Of a stretch of 42,831 nt of DNA, positions 33,112 through 41,559 are shown piece by piece. Position numbers and translations under genes: made by a program. Each line of letters starts with the position of its first letter. Position 1 is the stretch's first letter. Source of the stretch: Verrucomicrobiales bacterium (GTDB taxonomy: Bacteria > Verrucomicrobiota > Verrucomicrobiia > Verrucomicrobiales > DEV007); the NCBI GenBank assembly GCA_029940475.1, contig JAPYUT010000016.1, forward strand, positions 7,027 through 49,857, in the 5' to 3' direction. Below the pieces are notes generated by a model. That model saw only the letters and a list, made by a program, of their open reading frames with translations. It was not told where the DNA came from and searched no databases.

Positions 33112-34819
33112 CTGCGGGATTTTTCTTGGCGGCCTTGTTGCTGCAGGTTTTGTTTGCGGGCAGCAGCCGCCAAGCATTGATAAACCTCAGCAGGAGTTTA
33201 GCGCAAAGAGCGGGGAAGAGCGACGGAAGGCATTTGAGGAGGCAATGGAGAAGATTGCTGAGGCAGAGCGGAAACAGGCAGAAGAGAAATCCCTTAAGGA
33301 GTGGCGGAAAACAGCCGCGAAAAAGGCACAGAAGAAACTGCGTGAGTTGGTTGATCAGGAGGCTGATGATATCGTCAACGGGGCTGTTTCCAGAACTGAC
33401 AGCAAGCGTTTAGCTGCCCAAAATTTTGCCATTGCCGCCGCCGGAAAGGTTCCTGAGGATGTGGGGCAGAATTTCAAGCCCCTGATCAGTGGCGGAAAAG
33501 ATCTTTCCCCCTTGCTGGATCCAGGTCCCGATGTTGAAGCCTCGCGAAGCAATATAACGAAAGCAGTTGAGTTGGCTCCGCCTCCCGCGTCTGGACCGGT
33601 GCTGCCACCTCCACCTCCGCTCCCCGCGTCTGGACCGTCGATTACACTGCCGCCTCCGCCTCCAGCGGTTGAATCGGTGGTTGTGGCGCCGGTGCCGGAT
33701 GTCACTCAAGGCAATGCATTTCATGCTGAAGATCCCTTACCGCGAAATGTCCCGCTCAAGGCGATAGAATCAGGACATGGGCAGGCAGATACCCGGACGG
33801 TAATTGATGCTGACGGGAGTGTGATATTCGATGGCAGCGGCCGTTTCGGGGAAGAATATCAAGCGGTGATCTTTGAAGACAACGTCGTGGTGACAAACCC
33901 TGAATTTACCATGACCAGTGATCATCTCACGGCGTACTTCAGGAAATCCAAGAAACCGGAAGGAGTCATTGAATCAATTTCTCCGGAACCTGAAGGCCAG
34001 GTGAGTCGGTTGGAACGGGCAGTGGCCACAGGTGATGAAGTCACTGTGAGGAAAACCATTGCCGATGGGGAGGTCCAGGTGGCGAAGTCGCGCAAGGCTA
34101 CTTTTATTGCCCGTGACCCCAAGGTTAAAGGCACTTTTGACGAGGTAATGCTTGAGATCTGGCCGCGGGTGCAACGCGGGAACAATCTCATCATTGCCAA
34201 GTCGCAGGATACCGTAATTATTCTTCGACGTGACGAGATCATCGTCAATGGTCCGGTGCGCACTGAAATTATAGGTGGCAGCGGACTGACGCCGGGAAGT
34301 GTGGAAAAGGATGAAAAAGAAGGGACACCGGATCTACCTGCAGAAGACCCAAAGACAACGGTAATTGATGCGGTTAAGGGGGCGATATTTAACCGTCTGG
34401 ATCCCGCAACCCGTAACCGGGAGATATTTTTTGAGGGTGATGTGAGGATTGCCGATGCGGAATTTGATATTTCGTGTGAAACCTTGACTGCATATATGAG
34501 CTCTGCATCTGATGCAAAAGGACTTGAGAAGGCTGTCGCCAACGGGATCCCGGGCAAAAGGGTCAGGGTGGAGCGTCGGGTTGATAGCGGGGAAATGCAA
34601 TTAGGCCTCGCTGAGCAGGTTACCTATGTGATAGCCACCGGCGATGTTGTTCTCGACGTGTGGCCGGAAATTCGGCGTGGCAGCCATTCAAGTGTCGCAA
34701 AGCGGCGTGATGCACGGATTGTGATGAGAAAAAACGGCAGTGTGGAATCGCGGGGCGTTGATATGCAGATAGTTCCTGATAGTAATGGTAGCGTAACGGA
34801 AGTTAACGAAGGAAGGTAA
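33083..34819 (+). CDS. lptA: Large LptA-like protein with two OstA-type domains and a proline-rich linker
   Basis: A 578-residue exported protein, far larger than LptA (about 180). A signal peptide (residues 1-28, ending FVCGQ) is followed by a highly charged helical segment rich in Glu, Lys and Arg (about 40-110), then a proline-rich linker (about 165-210) with repeats such as PPPPPLPASGPSITLPPPPP. Two beta-rich OstA/LptA-like regions come next. The first runs from VIDADGSVIFDGSGRFGEEY to about LRRDEIIVNGPVRTEI, the second from VIDAVKGAIFNRLDP to IVMRKNGSVESRGVDMQIV. Both contain similar phrases (VMLEIWPRVQRG and VVLDVWPEIRRG), which shows an internal duplication. It probably bridges LPS across the periplasm as LptA does. 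GTG start with AGGAGG upstream. Confidence 0.78.
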   Translation: MKFLTIRNLSCGIFLGGLVAAGFVCGQQPPSIDKPQQEFSAKSGEERRKAFEEAMEKIAEAERKQAEEKSLKEWRKTAAKKAQKKLRELVDQEADDIVNGAVSRTDSKRLAAQNFAIAAAGKVPEDVGQNFKPLISGGKDLSPLLDPGPDVEASRSNITKAVELAPPPASGPVLPPPPPLPASGPSITLPPPPPAVESVVVAPVPDVTQGNAFHAEDPLPRNVPLKAIESGHGQADTRTVIDADGSVIFDGSGRFGEEYQAVIFEDNVVVTNPEFTMTSDHLTAYFRKSKKPEGVIESISPEPEGQVSRLERAVATGDEVTVRKTIADGEVQVAKSRKATFIARDPKVKGTFDEVMLEIWPRVQRGNNLIIAKSQDTVIILRRDEIIVNGPVRTEIIGGSGLTPGSVEKDEKEGTPDLPAEDPKTTVIDAVKGAIFNRLDPATRNREIFFEGDVRIADAEFDISCETLTAYMSSASDAKGLEKAVANGIPGKRVRVERRVDSGEMQLGLAEQVTYVIATGDVVLDVWPEIRRGSHSSVAKRRDARIVMRKNGSVESRGVDMQIVPDSNGSVTEVNEGR

Positions 34820-34880
34820 CACGGTTGTTTGCAAACTGATTGACCGCGAACCTGACCTTTGCGATCAAAGGATCAACACA

Positions 34881-36053
34881 TTGGATACCAACGAAAGTTC
34901 GACAGATGAATTGCAACCGGATTCAGTTTCGGTTCAGGACGTTGATAATCAAAAGATTGACGGTAAGGAGATTGGCTTGGCGGAGATCATTCGCAAACCC
35001 AGGCGTCAGACGGTACAGGATCTTTTGCGCGAAGACCTGCATCCTGCCGACTCGCCGCCGGTGTCCAATCAGGCAGGTCCTCATTTGCGGCCGGCCAAGG
35101 TCCCGGCCGCAATACAGACAGGACAACGATTATCTGGAACCACGGCTGCTTCTCCGGATATTCCGGTAGCGGCTGATCAGCAGCTACCCCCGGGGTCGCT
35201 TCCCGGAAGAGTTCCTGTTAAGAGCCTTTCCCAGGCGGGGGAAGTACCATTAATGAGTGGGGCTGCGATGGAGGTCGCTCCGGGCCTGCCGCAGGTTGAT
35301 GAGGTAGCGCGCAGCAGCAATGCTGCAACCAGAGTTCTCCTGCAAACGCACGGCCTGGTTAAGGTTTATGATGGTCGCGCGGTTGTGGACGGTGTTGATA
35401 TCAACGTCAGGGAACAGGAGATCGTCGGGTTACTTGGCCCGAATGGTGCCGGGAAGACCACTTCATTCTATATGATTGTCGGGCTCATTCAACCCAACGG
35501 CGGTCATGTCGAATTTGACGGCGAGGATGCCACTAATGAACCGATGTATCGGCGTGCCAGGCTCGGCATGGGTTACCTGCCCCAGGAAGAATCCATTTTT
35601 CGTAAGTTAACAGTAGAGCAGAATATCATGGCAGTGCTGGAAACACAGCCTTATAGCGCCTCGGAGAGGAGGGAGCGCTGCCAGAATTTAATGAAGCGTT
35701 TTGGCATTGAAAAACTGGCGAAGAACCTTGCCATTACTCTTTCCGGGGGAGAGAAGCGTCGCCTGACCATTGCACGTTCCCTGGTGGTGAACCCCAAGCT
35801 GCTGATGCTTGACGAGCCGTTCTCAGGTGTTGACCCGATCGCGGTTGGCGAAATTCAGGAAATTATATGCCAGTTACGCGAGCAGGGGCTGGCTATCCTG
35901 ATTACCGATCACAATGTCCGTGAGACCCTGGGGATTGTGGATCGTGCTTATCTCATTTATGAAGGCAAGGTTCTTATGGAAGGTTCGCGTGATGAACTGG
36001 TGGGTAGTCCGGAAGCCCGTAAGCTTTATCTTGGTGAGCGCTTCAGCATGTGA
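34881..36053 (+). CDS. lptB: LPS export ABC transporter ATPase LptB with long N-terminal extension
   Basis: A 390-residue protein in which residues about 152-390 are a typical LptB. Walker A is GPNGAGKT, Q-loop GMGYLPQEESIFRKLTVEQN, signature LSGGEKRRLTIARSL, Walker B LLMLDEPFSGVDPIAV, switch His in LITDHNVRETL, and the C-terminal YEGKVLMEGSRDELVGS. LptB drives LPS extraction with LptF and LptG, which are not in this window. The first 150 residues are low in hydrophobic residues, rich in Pro, Ser, Gln and Asp, and have no match I recognise. The start is a TTG at 34881 with AGGA at 34870-34873; in-frame ATGs at 35253 and 35268 would give a shorter form but still keep 20 extra residues. Confidence 0.92.
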   Translation: MDTNESSTDELQPDSVSVQDVDNQKIDGKEIGLAEIIRKPRRQTVQDLLREDLHPADSPPVSNQAGPHLRPAKVPAAIQTGQRLSGTTAASPDIPVAADQQLPPGSLPGRVPVKSLSQAGEVPLMSGAAMEVAPGLPQVDEVARSSNAATRVLLQTHGLVKVYDGRAVVDGVDINVREQEIVGLLGPNGAGKTTSFYMIVGLIQPNGGHVEFDGEDATNEPMYRRARLGMGYLPQEESIFRKLTVEQNIMAVLETQPYSASERRERCQNLMKRFGIEKLAKNLAITLSGGEKRRLTIARSLVVNPKLLMLDEPFSGVDPIAVGEIQEIICQLREQGLAILITDHNVRETLGIVDRAYLIYEGKVLMEGSRDELVGSPEARKLYLGERFSM

Positions 36054-36145
36054 TACTGCGGTCACCCGGGCGCGTGCGGTATATTTTTGTAATAATTTTC
36101 CGGTTGGATCTTTCCAATTGGGGTTTGCTTGACTAAGTTGGTTAT

Positions 36146-36745
36146 ATGCAGGTTCAGAATGCTAATGTGGAGATCAATGTTGTCGGGCGACATGTGGAGG
36201 TTAGCGATGCCATGCGTGAATATGCATTCAAGAAAGTTGAGAGCCTGCATCTGGATTACCCGAAAATCATCGAGGCAAGAGTAATCCTTAATGTAGAGGC
36301 ACACCACAATCGGCACATTGCTGAGATTATTCTTTTTTGTGCCAACCATATTACCATTGAGGCGCATAGCGAGACTCACGACATGTATGCCTCAATTGAC
36401 GAGACTATCGGCAAGATTGCCCGACGCATGCGTAAACGCAAAACACGCCTCCTTAAGAAACATCGCCCGAGGAAAGGGGAAGTAAGTAAGCTTCCGGAGG
36501 CGGTATTTGCCGTTGATGCACTTGATAAGGATGAAGATAAGTCTGGAGCGGAGGCGGAACTTGAACCGGTGATCGTTCATAAGGAGAATTACCGCATAAG
36601 GCCGCTTTTCAATGATGAGGCAATGGTGGACATGGAACTTAGTGAACGGGATTTCCTGGTGTTCAAAAACGCGGAGAGCGGCAGGTTGAGTATACTTTTC
36701 CGTCGCAAGGATGGCGATTATGGGTTGATTGAACCAGAGGTCTAG
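36146..36745 (+). CDS. hpf: Ribosome hibernation promoting factor, long form
   Basis: A 199-residue long-type HPF. The S30AE domain (residues about 3-105) includes INVVGRHVEVSDAMREYAFK and HSETHDMYASIDETIGKIA and ends in the basic RRMRKRKTRLLKKHRPRK. A variable acidic linker follows, then the C-terminal dimerisation domain (about 145-195) with RPLFNDEAMVDMELSERDFL and KNAESGRLSILFRRKDGDYG. Long HPF pairs two 70S ribosomes into inactive 100S dimers in stationary phase. It lies 92 bases after lptB; no rpoN gene separates them as it does in proteobacteria. The ATG at 36146 lacks an obvious Shine-Dalgarno sequence. Confidence 0.95.
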   Translation: MQVQNANVEINVVGRHVEVSDAMREYAFKKVESLHLDYPKIIEARVILNVEAHHNRHIAEIILFCANHITIEAHSETHDMYASIDETIGKIARRMRKRKTRLLKKHRPRKGEVSKLPEAVFAVDALDKDEDKSGAEAELEPVIVHKENYRIRPLFNDEAMVDMELSERDFLVFKNAESGRLSILFRRKDGDYGLIEPEV

Positions 36746-36751
36746 TCCCTG

Positions 36752-37726
36752 ATGTCCACCAAGAGAGGAAGTAAAAAGAAGCAGCGTAAAGTACTTTCGG
36801 TAGGAGAGTTCTTTGAACGTTATGGTGGGGAACTGGGTCTTTCTCTGCACGGCTCCGACGTTGGTTTCAGTCGCTTGATCAAGGAACCCACGATTAATCG
36901 CCCGGGATTGGCACTTGCCGGTTTTTTCACCTATTTTGCATTCCGTAGGATTCAGGTCATAGGCAATTCCGAGAGCTCCTACTTGAACAGCTTGAGCCTG
37001 GAGCAGCGGATGAAGCATTTCGAGAACCTCTGCAACCGGAATATTCCCTGCATTGTTGTGTCCCGCGGCAAGACATTGCCTGATGAATTGATTGCTATTG
37101 CCGAGGCGAGCGGGATTTCGGTTTTCAAGACCAATATGATCTCAATGAAGTTCATCAATGCGGCTACCATTCGCCTGGAGTGGAACTTTGCCCCGGTTAC
37201 CAGTGAACATGGATGCATGGTGGATGTTCAGGGCATCGGAGTTATGGTGCGTGGCAATAGTGGCACTGGGAAAAGTGAGTGCGTGCTCGGGTTGATTGAT
37301 CGCGGGGCAAGCCTGGTTGCCGATGACGTCACGCGTTTGCGCGCAATTGAGGGACGTGAACTGATTGGATCAGCGCCAAGTGCCGGGCGTTACCACATGG
37401 AGGTGCGGGGTCTTGGGATCATTAATGTACCGGCCATTTTCGGGGCGGCCTCGATGCGGGTCGAGAAGCGACTTGATTTGGTGGTAACACTACTACCGGT
37501 AGAAGAGGCAGGGGATATCGAGAGGGTGGGGATTCGCAAGAAAACCTATGAAATACTGGGAATCAGGATTCCTCACGTGGAACTTCCTGTTGCTCCCGGG
37601 CGGGATATGGCGGGGTTGGTTGAAGTGGCTGCCCTAGACCAGAAACTCAAGACCTTTGGGCATGACAGTGCCGTGGAGTTTGACAAGAAATTGTTGAAAA
37701 TTATGGCTGAGAGGCGATTAAGTTAA
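36752..37726 (+). CDS. hprK: HPr kinase/phosphorylase
   Basis: A 324-residue bifunctional enzyme that phosphorylates, and by phosphorolysis dephosphorylates, the regulatory serine of HPr. The N-terminal domain is followed by GCMVDVQGIGVMVRGNSGTG (about residues 154-173) and the Walker A GNSGTGKS (168-175). The strongly conserved segment RYHMEVRGLGIINVPAIFG lies near residues 218-236. The C-terminal part (RIPHVELPVAPGRDMAGLVE) is also typical. A basic N-terminus (KRGSKKKQRK) is extra. It begins seven bases after hpf and is followed 57 bases later by its substrate gene ptsH. Confidence 0.96.
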   Translation: MSTKRGSKKKQRKVLSVGEFFERYGGELGLSLHGSDVGFSRLIKEPTINRPGLALAGFFTYFAFRRIQVIGNSESSYLNSLSLEQRMKHFENLCNRNIPCIVVSRGKTLPDELIAIAEASGISVFKTNMISMKFINAATIRLEWNFAPVTSEHGCMVDVQGIGVMVRGNSGTGKSECVLGLIDRGASLVADDVTRLRAIEGRELIGSAPSAGRYHMEVRGLGIINVPAIFGAASMRVEKRLDLVVTLLPVEEAGDIERVGIRKKTYEILGIRIPHVELPVAPGRDMAGLVEVAALDQKLKTFGHDSAVEFDKKLLKIMAERRLS

Positions 37727-37783
37727 CCGTTCGTTACCGGAGATCATCTAGCAGATTGATTTACCGGAAGCCCGTTTTCAATA

Positions 37784-38068
37784 ATGGAGGTTAATCAGAA
37801 TTTTCTCCGCAAGGAGTTCATCATCAATAATAAGCTTGGTTTACATGCCCGCCCGGCGGCTATGTTTGTTAAGCTTGCCAATGGCTTTGAATCTGACATA
37901 TGGGTTGGTCAGGATGATGAGCAGGTGAACGGCAAGAGTATTATGGGATTGATGATGCTTGCTGCTGCCAGCGGCACTACAATCTCGATTAGTGCCGAGG
38001 GTGAGGATGCTGCTGCTGCCATATTAGCCCTCGGTGGGCTTATTGAGGGGGGTTTTGAAGAGAATTAG
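37784..38068 (+). CDS. ptsH: Phosphocarrier protein HPr
   Basis: A 94-residue HPr. The enzyme-I site is NNKLGLHARPAAMFVKLA with His21. The HPr-kinase site is QVNGKSIMGLMMLAA with Ser52. Both sites are intact, so it can be phosphorylated on His by enzyme I and on Ser by HprK, the two genes on either side. The ATG at 37784 gives about eight more residues than E. coli HPr. No EIIA, EIIB or EIIC gene follows, which suggests a mainly regulatory role or distant partners. Confidence 0.97.
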   Translation: MEVNQNFLRKEFIINNKLGLHARPAAMFVKLANGFESDIWVGQDDEQVNGKSIMGLMMLAAASGTTISISAEGEDAAAAILALGGLIEGGFEEN

Positions 38069-38117
38069 CAGATAATAGGCTCCCAATTTTCTCATTGGTG
38101 CTCTTGGCATTTTCAAT

Positions 38118-38122
38118 GGAGG
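38118..38122 (+). promoter_or_regulatory. Shine-Dalgarno sequence pointing to a TTG start of ptsI
   Basis: GGAGG ends six bases before the TTG at 38129, an ideal spacing, and 15 bases before the ATG at 38138. This favours the TTG start by three codons, a possible way to lower enzyme I synthesis. Confidence 0.6.
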
Positions 38123-38128
38123 AAGTAT

Positions 38129-39928
38129 TTGTTATTGATGTCCGAGATTCTGCAGAATATTCAAACCGGTGCCGAGAAGCGCTTCACGGGACTTGGCGTG
38201 TCCCCGGGTATCGGGAGGGGTAATACATTCGTTCACGGAGGAGTATTCGTGGAGCCTGAAACCTACAAGGTGGGGCAGGAGGAAGTGGAGGATGAGATTT
38301 CCAGGCTGGATGTCGCCCTAGCTGATACGCGCAAGCAGATAGAGCAGTTGCAGGAGCAGTTGCAGGAGCAGGTTGGCGGGACAGCCACTGGACGGCGCGA
38401 GGCAAGTATTTTTGATGCGCACCTCTTGATGCTTGAGGATCGTAGTATGCTGGATGAGGTGACGGCAATAGCCCGCGAGCAGCGCTTAAACATCGAGTCC
38501 GCGTTTTATCGGACAATCAACAATTATATTGGAGTTTTGCGAGTTGCTGATGACCTCTACTTAAGGCAGCGGGTCATTGATCTTGAGGATGTGATGCGTC
38601 GGGTGTTGCGCAATCTCTCGCTGATGAAGCCGGCTGACCACAGCGTGCGACATCCACATATCCTGATAGCTCATGAACTGACCCCATCTGATACGGCGGC
38701 AATGGATCGCTCACTGGTGATGGGGTTTGCCACTGAAGTTGGCGGCAGCATGGCGCACACTGCAATTATTGCACGTTCACTGGGCTTACCCGCAGTGGTT
38801 GGGTTGCGGGGGATTTGTGATGTCATCCATACCGGCGATGCTCTGCTCATTGACGGCTACAATGGGGTGCTTATTGTCAATCCTTCCGCGGAAACCCTGG
38901 CGGAATATGAGGTCCTGGTCGATGAGAAGGATTCGGCCGCCAGGCGGCTTGAGGATCTCAGGGACAGTAAACCGGAGACATCTGATGGGCGGGAACTCAC
39001 ATTGTCCGCGAATATAGAGTTCGAGCATGAGGTGGTGATTGCCAAGAAAAACGGCGCTCAGGGCATAGGCCTTTACCGTACTGAATTCTTCTACATGCAT
39101 GATGGGAAAATGCCAAGTGAAGAGCAACAAGCTGAGAATTACACCCGGGTTGCCAAGGGGGTGAATCCTGACGGAGTGATTATCCGGACAGCTGATATTG
39201 GCGGCGATAAACTTCCCGGTACCGTGGTAGAACGCGAGGCAAACCCTTTTCTTGGGTGGCGCGGGATTCGCCTGACCCTGGGGAGGGTTGAGATGTTCAA
39301 GACCCAGTTGCGTGCCATTTTGCGTGCCGGTGCCGCGGGCAGGGTCAGCGTGATGTTTCCCATGCTCTCGACACTTGATGAGATGAGGCGTTCCCGCCTG
39401 TTGCTTGAGGAATGCGCCGACGAACTGGAGAGCGAGGGTATCGCGCACAACCGTGAGATTGAAGTTGGAGCGATGATTGAAGTTCCCAGTGCCGCCCTGG
39501 TTGCCGACCAGATCGCCGGCGAGGTGGATTTCTTAAGTGTAGGAACCAATGATCTGATCCAGTATACCATGGCTGTTGACCGTGTTAATGATCAGGTCGC
39601 CGATCTTTATCAACCTTTAAACCCGGCAGTGATCAGGCTATTGAGAATGACGGTGAGCGCCGGGCATGAGAAGAAAATATGGGTTGGTGTTTGTGGCGAA
39701 ATGGCCTCGGACCTGTTATGCATCCCTTTGTTGGTTGGCTTGGGATTTGATGAGTTCAGCGTTAGTGCACCGCGGGTGCCGGCTGTGAAGCACGCTTTAA
39801 GGCACCTATCTTATGATGAATGCAAGGCAATGGCTGGGGAGGCACTCCAAGACTCTGACCCGCAGAAGATTTTAGCGCGTTGCCGCGCAGTGGCGATGGA
39901 GAGTTACTCCGAATTATTGTCCCGATGA
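38129..39928 (+). CDS. ptsI: PTS enzyme I (phosphoenolpyruvate-protein phosphotransferase)
   Basis: A 599-residue enzyme I that transfers phosphate from phosphoenolpyruvate to HPr. The N-terminal domain contains GLGVSPGIGRG and a coiled-coil-like HPr-binding region rich in Gln and Glu; the active His is in GGSMAHTAIIARSLGLPAVV (His210). The C-terminal barrel includes GAQGIGLYRTEFFYM, IIRTADIGGDKLPGTV, GWRGIRLTL, MFPMLSTLDEM, GAMIEVPSAALVADQIA, SVGTNDLIQYTMAVDR and VGVCGEMASD. The length is near that of enzyme I (about 575). The TTG start is chosen for its GGAGG spacing; ATG 38138 is the alternative. It lies 60 bases after ptsH. Confidence 0.96.
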   Translation: MLLMSEILQNIQTGAEKRFTGLGVSPGIGRGNTFVHGGVFVEPETYKVGQEEVEDEISRLDVALADTRKQIEQLQEQLQEQVGGTATGRREASIFDAHLLMLEDRSMLDEVTAIAREQRLNIESAFYRTINNYIGVLRVADDLYLRQRVIDLEDVMRRVLRNLSLMKPADHSVRHPHILIAHELTPSDTAAMDRSLVMGFATEVGGSMAHTAIIARSLGLPAVVGLRGICDVIHTGDALLIDGYNGVLIVNPSAETLAEYEVLVDEKDSAARRLEDLRDSKPETSDGRELTLSANIEFEHEVVIAKKNGAQGIGLYRTEFFYMHDGKMPSEEQQAENYTRVAKGVNPDGVIIRTADIGGDKLPGTVVEREANPFLGWRGIRLTLGRVEMFKTQLRAILRAGAAGRVSVMFPMLSTLDEMRRSRLLLEECADELESEGIAHNREIEVGAMIEVPSAALVADQIAGEVDFLSVGTNDLIQYTMAVDRVNDQVADLYQPLNPAVIRLLRMTVSAGHEKKIWVGVCGEMASDLLCIPLLVGLGFDEFSVSAPRVPAVKHALRHLSYDECKAMAGEALQDSDPQKILARCRAVAMESYSELLSR

Positions 39929-41043
39929 ATTACTGTACACTGGGTTCCGTTATTTGTGCTGTGCTGGTGTTGTGCGACAGTATGGCTGACGGGCAGATTT
40001 TTGGTGCTGGCGGTAAACTGGAGCAAGTGGCAAAGCTCCCCCATAGTCCCGGTGGCATGACGATTACGCCGCTCGGCAGCATTATCTTGAGCTGGAACCA
40101 GTATCAGGAAACTGCCGAACGAGTGGTAAAGATCCCACTAAATGGTGATATCCTGCCTTTCCCGAATGCGGCGACAAGTCGTGGAGAAAAAAATGCGCCG
40201 TTTGTCATTGATGCCGTGCTTGGTGTGCAGTGTGACAGGGAAGGGGTCGTATGGATGCTCGATCACGGACGTCGCAGCGAGGAAGTCCCGAAACTTATAG
40301 GATGGGATAGCGGCAAAAACGAACTGGCAAGGATTATTTATCTTCCTAGCCCGGCAACGCGGGGTACTTCGTTCATTAATGATCTCGTCATTGATCCGCA
40401 GAAGCCTTTTATTTACATTACTGACCCGGCATCGGGTCGTGATTCCGCACTAATCATCGTTAACCTTGAAACAGGCCTGTCCCGACGGTTGCTGGAGGGG
40501 CATCCCAGTGTAATTCCGGAGAATATAGACATTGTGGTCGATGGTAATCCTATCACGGTGATAAGACCGGATGGCAGTGCAGTGAAGCCCATGGCCGGTG
40601 CCGGCCCGATTACCATCGATCGTAAGGGGAGCTGGGTGTATTTCGGTCCGATGACCGGCCGGATGCTTTACCGGATTCGTGCTGAGCATCTCCGTGACAT
40701 CGACCTGTCGCCGGAAGATTTGAAGACCAGGGTCGAGGAATACGCAGCGAAGCCGCCGGGTGACGGGATTGCCATGGACTCGGAAGACAATATTTATACG
40801 GCCGATGCGGGAGGCAAGGCCATCGGGATCATCAAGGCATCGACCAGGAAATATGAGATATACGAGACGGATGACCGTTTTCTCTGGCCGGACGGGTTAT
40901 GCTTCGGCAATGACGGTTATCTCTATTTCTACGCCAGTCAGCTCAACTTACTCGCTCCCTACAACGGCGGTAGGGATCGCGCTGAACCGCCTTATCACAT
41001 CTATAAGCTCAAGGCCTTGTCAGCGGTGACAGTTGGCCCTTGA
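39925..41043 (+). CDS. Exported royal-jelly-protein-like (MRJP/yellow family) protein
   Basis: A 372-residue protein with an N-terminal signal (about residues 1-22, ending DSMADG) and a predicted six-bladed beta-propeller. Segments typical of the bacterial MRJP/yellow group are PHSPGGMTITPLGSIILSWN, WMLDHGRR, TSFINDLVIDPQKPFIYITD, the SGRDSALIIVNLETGLSRRL stretch and AGAGPITIDRKGSWVYFGPM. In this family the propeller pocket binds small ligands, and some members are annotated as dopachrome-tautomerase-like or gluconolactonase-like, without a known role in bacteria. The ATG overlaps the ptsI stop as ATGA, so translation is probably coupled to enzyme I, though no functional link is known. Confidence 0.82.
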   Translation: MNYCTLGSVICAVLVLCDSMADGQIFGAGGKLEQVAKLPHSPGGMTITPLGSIILSWNQYQETAERVVKIPLNGDILPFPNAATSRGEKNAPFVIDAVLGVQCDREGVVWMLDHGRRSEEVPKLIGWDSGKNELARIIYLPSPATRGTSFINDLVIDPQKPFIYITDPASGRDSALIIVNLETGLSRRLLEGHPSVIPENIDIVVDGNPITVIRPDGSAVKPMAGAGPITIDRKGSWVYFGPMTGRMLYRIRAEHLRDIDLSPEDLKTRVEEYAAKPPGDGIAMDSEDNIYTADAGGKAIGIIKASTRKYEIYETDDRFLWPDGLCFGNDGYLYFYASQLNLLAPYNGGRDRAEPPYHIYKLKALSAVTVGP

Positions 41044-41115
41044 TCCGTCCAGCACGCTTGTTGTTAAGGGCGGGCCTGAATGGGAGTTGGAAGTCCGATT
41101 TCCGGGTGTTGCTGG

Positions 41116-41559
41116 TTATGAATCCGATTCAGGCTCACTCGCAGGGGCGGACTCACTTACAGGAGCCGGGGCACTTGCAGGAGTTGGGGCACTTGCTGCA
41201 ACCCCAGTAGCTGCTGCAGCCTGGTTGCCGCCCACAATGCCAAGGATGCCACCCAGGATTGCGATTGGTCCTGATATATAATTCGCGGCAATGGTGGTAA
41301 TGCCGCCGGCAATGAGCATCATGATGCCACAGGGTTTTGGCTTGAAGAAGGCTACAATGCCCAGGGGAATAAGAAGTATGGAAACCCAGAAAGCGACAGC
41401 ACCCATGGTCGCGGCGCTTTCTCCTGCTGCCTGGACGGCACCGTCTTCTGCTGCTTCTCCCAACCCGGCACCCACGGCACCGACGAAGGCCGTGGCGAAC
41501 CCTCCGATCATTCCCATGACACCGGCTACAATTCCAAGAATACCTGCGGCTACTTTCAT
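41116..41559 (-). CDS. Small four-helix membrane protein, DUF4064-like
   Basis: A 147-residue protein with about four hydrophobic segments, the first starting at residue 2 (AAGILGIVAGVMGMIGGFAT). Gly-rich helices and the LIAGGITTIAANYISGPIAI segment resemble the DUF4064 group of small membrane proteins; no function is known. The C-terminal 35 residues are a low-complexity tail of Ala, Ser, Pro and Glu with a repeated SAP(A/E)P pattern, probably disordered. It converges on the MRJP-like gene and no terminator hairpin is clear between them. Confidence 0.65.
   Translation of the reverse strand: MKVAAGILGIVAGVMGMIGGFATAFVGAVGAGLGEAAEDGAVQAAGESAATMGAVAFWVSILLIPLGIVAFFKPKPCGIMMLIAGGITTIAANYISGPIAILGGILGIVGGNQAAAATGVAASAPTPASAPAPVSESAPASEPESDS

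Noticed and set aside
36054..36145. Sigma-54 promoter before hpf
   Set aside because: GG and GC dinucleotides with the required 10-base spacing are not present; only a five-pair inverted repeat (TTGGA/TCCAA) is seen.
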